Shown: positions 60,948-64,000 of the stretch, in pieces | Position numbering within the stretch: the stretch's first letter is position 1 | Layout of the letters: every line of letters starts with the position of its first letter | Assembly (NCBI GenBank): GCA_947499635.1 | Contig: CANMPD010000017.1 | Location: 22,417-86,416 of the forward strand | DNA: 64,000 nucleotides | Reading direction: 5' to 3' | Source of the DNA: an uncultured Paracoccaceae bacterium | GTDB lineage: Bacteria > Pseudomonadota > Alphaproteobacteria > Rhodobacterales > Rhodobacteraceae | Notes under the pieces: generated by a model | Seen by the model: only the letters and a program-made list of their open reading frames with translations | What the model was told of the DNA's origin: nothing | Databases searched by the model: none | Position numbers and translations under genes: made by a program

Positions 60948-61613
60948 ATGTTAAAACATATAAGATTCTTGTCTTTTCTACTCGGCTCGTCCTGCTTAGT
61001 CGCAGCAACAGCGAATGCAAATACCGCTGACCTTGCGGTTCTAAGCGATCAGTCGGCAAAAATCACGGCTTCACAACAGTGGAAATGTTCTTCGAATATA
61101 TCCGTTAATATTGATACAGCCGACGCGACCTTTTTTGAAGTTCGCGTGAATGACCTGGGGCAGCTTTTTGGAGCAGCTCTTGACCAACTCATTTCGAGCT
61201 GCCCATCGTTGAACCATGTCTCGATTTATGGGCGTACAAACTCAGTCGAAGTCATCAAAGGCCAATCCAAAAAGTCTGATAACTGGGTGCTGAGACTCGA
61301 TCAATCCAGACTAACCAAAGATGCTTTGAGTATTCCGAAACTTATCAAAACATTTGATGACCTTGCAAACATGTTGGAGATTTTCTCACCATATAGAGCG
61401 GTCCAAGGAATAGACAAAACGTCTGGTTACATGCTCTTTGCACAGAATTCACAAACCGCCGTTCGAAATCTACTGGCTGACCCGTCAAAGTTCGACAAGT
61501 TCATCGAAGTAACTACGCTGGAAAATAATGAAGACGTGCGGCGCGAGCGCATTAGTACAGCTTTGAGCGTTGTGCAGCTTTATGAGCCGCAGGTTGCACA
61601 AAATATGTCGTAG
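60948..61613 (+). CDS. Exported protein of unknown function, N-terminal part (ends at in-frame amber codon)
   Basis: A 221-residue open frame that I do not recognise. It begins with a clear signal peptide (MLKHIRFLSFLLGSSCLVAA, cleavage near ANA-NT), so the product is exported. The mature part is mixed alpha/beta with few distinctive motifs and one Cys pair near 52 and 86. The frame ends at TAG 61611-61613, but the sequence continues open in the same frame for more than 300 further codons with similar composition. It is therefore probably the N-terminal part of a larger protein of about 540 residues. No operon partner is visible. Confidence 0.7.
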   Translation: MLKHIRFLSFLLGSSCLVAATANANTADLAVLSDQSAKITASQQWKCSSNISVNIDTADATFFEVRVNDLGQLFGAALDQLISSCPSLNHVSIYGRTNSVEVIKGQSKKSDNWVLRLDQSRLTKDALSIPKLIKTFDDLANMLEIFSPYRAVQGIDKTSGYMLFAQNSQTAVRNLLADPSKFDKFIEVTTLENNEDVRRERISTALSVVQLYEPQVAQNMS

Positions 61614-62570
61614 CGCGTTTCTCAACTTCAGAACGCGACGCTGCGCGCTGCTGCTCTAAACGTCTTGAGGCAGACAACAGCCAATAATGGCCCGATTAAG
61701 GCAACCATTGCCGAAACACACACACATTTGAGTGCTAAAACGCCCGACGCCAAGACGCTCGCTGAAATAGACGCATCTCTTACGGCATGGATCGAAAATC
61801 GTATCCTAGCGCATGAACAGGCAAGCGAAGGGGCTTATCTGGACGACGCCCAAGCTCACATGAAATTTGTGCAGAATCTCGGTGTCTCCAACATTGAAGG
61901 ATTGTTGCCGGAAACGCAAACAGCGGTGGACACGGCTACTTTTTGGTTCGAATCCCTTTCTGAAGAACTTTTGGTTGAGAATTTTTCTGAAGCGAAAAGC
62001 TTGATTGAAACCTCTGGCACATCCTATCAGGAAATCGATCTCATACTTGAGACCGGCTTGGTTTTGCATGACGAATTCCTCGAATACGGGTTCGAAGCGG
62101 AGGCGAATGACCTTCTGGAACTGGCCAAGTTACGTATCGAGGAAACCATCGAGAACGGGCTGGATGTCTATAAAAACCAGATCCTCGCTGAGAATATGAC
62201 GCTTGAACGTGTGGCACTTTATAAGGAAGAGGCTGACCTTTTTTATTCGCTTTCAGAAGATTATCCTAGGTTCTCAGAGTACGTCCAAGCCATTGAAGAA
62301 GGTGTTAAGATTGGTCAGCTACAAGCTTGCGCTGTGGTTGCAAGTGATATTGAGAACCGGGCAAATCAAAGAATATCTGTACTTGTGGGCAACCAATCGC
62401 TGCCTCTTAAACCACTTGCATGTTCATTGTATATAAATGGTCATTTACTGACTGATCTTTCTGTTGCGAGGGATGGTGCTTCCGGGTCCATTTCACTGTT
62501 AGAAAACAACGAAGATGAAATTGAATTTGAGATCGCCGCATCTGGCGAAGACAACATGTTTTGGGGCTCG
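61614..62570 (+). pseudogene. C-terminal part of the exported protein gene, cut off by an IS1182-type fragment
   Basis: In-frame continuation of the gene at 60948 after the amber codon. There is no ATG or ribosome site at its start; the first usable codon would be TTG at 61665. It encodes a long acidic helical region (AWIENRILAHEQASEGAYLD; FESLSEELLVENFSEAKSLIE; ANDLLELAKLRIEETIENG) and then a beta-rich end (SLYINGHLLTDLSVARDG; EDEIEFEIAASGED). Near 62570 the reading passes into transposase DNA, after which the frame ends spuriously at 62735. The family is unknown. Read-through of the amber codon is possible but not shown. Confidence 0.65.
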
Positions 62571-63172
62571 TCAGACACTTGGGATACCGCTGGTTCTGTC
62601 GCCTCGATTTGTCTGATCCTGTGCCCAACCACTCCACCTTCTCCAAGAACCGGCACGGACGGTTCCGGCAAAGCAAGCTCCTGCGGCATTTGTTCGAGAA
62701 GACCGTCGCCCGGTGCATTGCGGATGGTTTGGTGAGTGGCCAACGTCTGGCTGCAGATGCCAGCTTGATCGAGGCTGATGCCAACAAGCAGAACTCCACC
62801 CCAAAGTACGATTGGGACCATAGCGCAATTGATCCACGCGATGCACTACGCGCCGTTCGCGAGTATCTCGACGCCTTGGATGATGCTGCATTCGGGGCGG
62901 CATCGACCGTAGAGCCAAAGTTCACGTCACACTCTGACCCCAGCAGCCAATGGACCGCAGCCCGCAAAGGCCCCGCTTTCTTTAACTACTCCACCAATTA
63001 TCTGATCGATACCGATCACAGCGTGATTGTTGATGTCGAGGGGACGAGATCAATTCGACAGGCCGAAGTCGGATCAGTGCGCACCATGTTGGATCGCATC
63101 AAAGATCGGCACGATATTGACCCAGAACGTCTTATCGCGGATAGCGCCTATGGATCAGGCCCCACCCTCGGG
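62567..63172 (+). pseudogene. IS1182-type transposase fragment (truncated at both ends)
   Basis: About 200 codons matching the middle of an IS1182-family DDE transposase: YRWFCRLDLSDPVPNHSTFS, NRHGRF, AADASLIEADA (first catalytic Asp), and ERLIADSAYGSGPTLG (second Asp). The first ~70-90 residues and the C-terminal part with the catalytic Glu are missing, so it is inactive. Its left junction truncates the exported-protein gene and its right junction lies near 63172, where an unrelated frame begins. Confidence 0.85.
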
Positions 63173-63416
63173 TTGGGAAGGTTGCGACTACGTGGCCCAT
63201 GCGGCGCAAATGATGAATTCCTCCTCGCCGCTACCGCCCAAAACCGCCGCCAAAACCATGATGAGCGATGCATACAAGGATATGCATGCACGCGATCTCT
63301 ACGAGGTCGAGAAAGAGCAAGAAGACCAGTTCCACAAACCCGCACGCGCGGCGGAGATTGCGCAACGCCGGTCCAGCCAGGTTCAAAAACAATCCCCACG
63401 CCAAAGCCGCAGCTAG
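63171..63416 (+). pseudogene. C-terminal fragment of an unidentified protein
   Basis: From about 63171 a different frame stays open to a stop at 63416: WEGCDYVAHAAQMMNSSSPL, then PPKTAAKTMMSDAYKDM, a charged EVEKEQEDQF segment and a basic tail. It has no start of its own and begins exactly where the transposase similarity ends, so it looks like the remnant of a gene interrupted by the element. I do not recognise the family. Confidence 0.5.
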
Positions 63417-63477
63417 CAAGGATCAGCGCGCAGGCCATTGAAATCAATACAGAAAATACAAAAATAAAAGACCAAAG

Positions 63478-63768
63478 ATGTCGCCCTCGAAGACACCACC
63501 CCCAAAACCCACACAGCCCAGCCTGCATCTAAACTGGCAAGACTGGCTGCCCTATCTGGAGGACAGCGATGCAAGCGATGCGGAAAAACGTCAGCTCATC
63601 GAAACCCTCTGGTCCATCATTCTCGGCTTCGTCGATCTCGGTTGGGAGGTCGGAAACGGCACGCCCACCACTGATGAAACCGGTGGACAAACATTGGACA
63701 TCACCGACGCTCTGCGTGCGGCTGTGCTATACTCAAAAGAACAAGACCCAGAACAGGAGGCCCCATGA
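63478..63768 (+). CDS. Small protein of unknown function preceding a serine recombinase
   Basis: A 96-residue protein with a Pro/Lys-rich N-terminus (MSPSKTPPPKPTQPS) and a helical core rich in Trp and Leu (LNWQDWLPYLEDSDASDAEKRQLIETLW). Its stop overlaps the recombinase start (ATGA at 63765-63768), so the two are translationally coupled. The pair probably forms an integration module; a regulatory or directionality role is only a guess. No recognised DNA-binding motif. Confidence 0.7.
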   Translation: MSPSKTPPPKPTQPSLHLNWQDWLPYLEDSDASDAEKRQLIETLWSIILGFVDLGWEVGNGTPTTDETGGQTLDITDALRAAVLYSKEQDPEQEAP

Positions 63769-64000
63769 CCAATCAAAACCGTAAAGCATTGATTTATTGC
63801 AGGGTCTCCTCAAAGGGCCAAGAAAAATACGGTCACTGTTTAGAAACCCAAGAAACCCGCTGCCGTCAATTTGCCGAAGCCAAAGGCTATGAGGTCGTCA
63901 TGGTGTTCCCCGATACGATCTCGGGTGCGGGCAGCTTTATGAAGCGGCCCGGTATGGTGGCTTTGCTGTCGTTTTTAGATGCGCAGCCTGATGAAGAATT
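63765..64000 (+). CDS. Serine site-specific recombinase, N-terminal part (runs off window)
   Basis: Resolvase/invertase-type recombinase; 78 residues are visible before the window ends. It opens ALIYCRVSSKGQEKYGHCLE, with catalytic Ser15 in the Y-x-R-V-S motif, then ETRCRQFAEAKGYEVVMVF and SGAGSFMKRPGM. The stretch resembles large serine recombinases that integrate mobile elements. CAGGAGG lies just upstream of the ATG. The length and C-terminal domains cannot be seen. Confidence 0.9.
   Translation, partial: MTNQNRKALIYCRVSSKGQEKYGHCLETQETRCRQFAEAKGYEVVMVFPDTISGAGSFMKRPGMVALLSFLDAQPDEE

Noticed and set aside
62561..63532. A single 323-residue transposase gene
   Set aside because: The transposase similarity stops near 63172; the rest of that frame is arginine/proline-rich shadow sequence. 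Both ends of the element are missing, so it is treated as a fragment.

Overview
The window reads as chromosomal DNA of an alphaproteobacterium, most likely a relatively low-GC marine member of the Rhodobacteraceae (Roseobacter group). The grounds are the gene families seen: a taurine-pyruvate aminotransferase of roseobacter type, a heterotetrameric sarcosine oxidase operon, a TRAP transporter, COQ9, a TrcR-like DUF1013 regulator, and the order rpsU - ffs - B12 riboswitch - dnaX - ybaB - recR. The species cannot be named from sequence reading alone.

Layout. 1-7.0 kb: the end of a nucleoside/purine ABC transporter operon with a cytosine-deaminase-like enzyme, a GNAT acetyltransferase, taurine-pyruvate aminotransferase and a divergent threonine aldolase. 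6.4-10.7 kb: an information-processing block on the minus strand (recR, ybaB/ebfC, dnaX, a small Cys-rich protein behind a cobalamin riboswitch, the 4.5S SRP RNA, rpsU). 10.8-18.7 kb: housekeeping genes (COQ9, quinone oxidoreductase, RNase T2, TrcR-like regulator, mercaptopyruvate sulfurtransferase, aromatic aminotransferase, a secreted hydrolase with a divergent membrane-anchored AraC regulator, a CAT-anticodon tRNA). 19.0-21.5 kb: a fused MaoC-phosphotransacylase overlapping acetate kinase. 21.5-27.6 kb: soxBDAG sarcosine oxidase with a divergent GlxA/GbdR-type activator. 27.6-31.2 kb: an orphan YnjBCD-type ABC importer. 31.7-37.1 kb: a signalling block (response regulator, CheB-CheR-PAS hybrid, histidine kinase, second response regulator). 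37.6-44.1 kb: a CBS protein with an NhaD/ArsB-like permease, D-lactate dehydrogenase, and a TRAP transporter on the opposite strand. 44.3-57.9 kb: a polyamine region with gabD and potDABC on the minus strand and, divergently, gntR, two tandem puuA-puuB pairs, agmatinase and a class I glutamine amidotransferase. 58-60.2 kb: a cytochrome c and a cheB-cheD pair. 60.2-64 kb: a decayed accessory end with an IS3-family remnant, a large secreted protein gene broken by an in-frame amber codon and truncated by an IS1182-type transposase fragment, and the start of a serine recombinase with its small upstream partner.

How the parts fit. The polyamine block is the most coherent pathway: import of putrescine or spermidine (Pot), conversion of agmatine to putrescine (agmatinase), gamma-glutamylation (PuuA), oxidation (PuuB), hydrolysis of gamma-glutamyl-GABA (PuuD-like), and an aldehyde dehydrogenase (GabD) that could finish the route to succinate. 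No PuuC-like dehydrogenase or GABA aminotransferase is visible in the window. The sox operon beside its GlxA-type regulator fits use of glycine betaine-derived sarcosine. Several observations here are non-coding: a B12 riboswitch ahead of the gene preceding dnaX, an 11-bp inverted repeat flanking a possible promoter of the TRAP operon, a LacI-like palindrome ahead of ynjBCD, a stem-loop between potD and potA, and a 14-bp direct repeat that leaves a ghost start codon after the aminotransferase gene.
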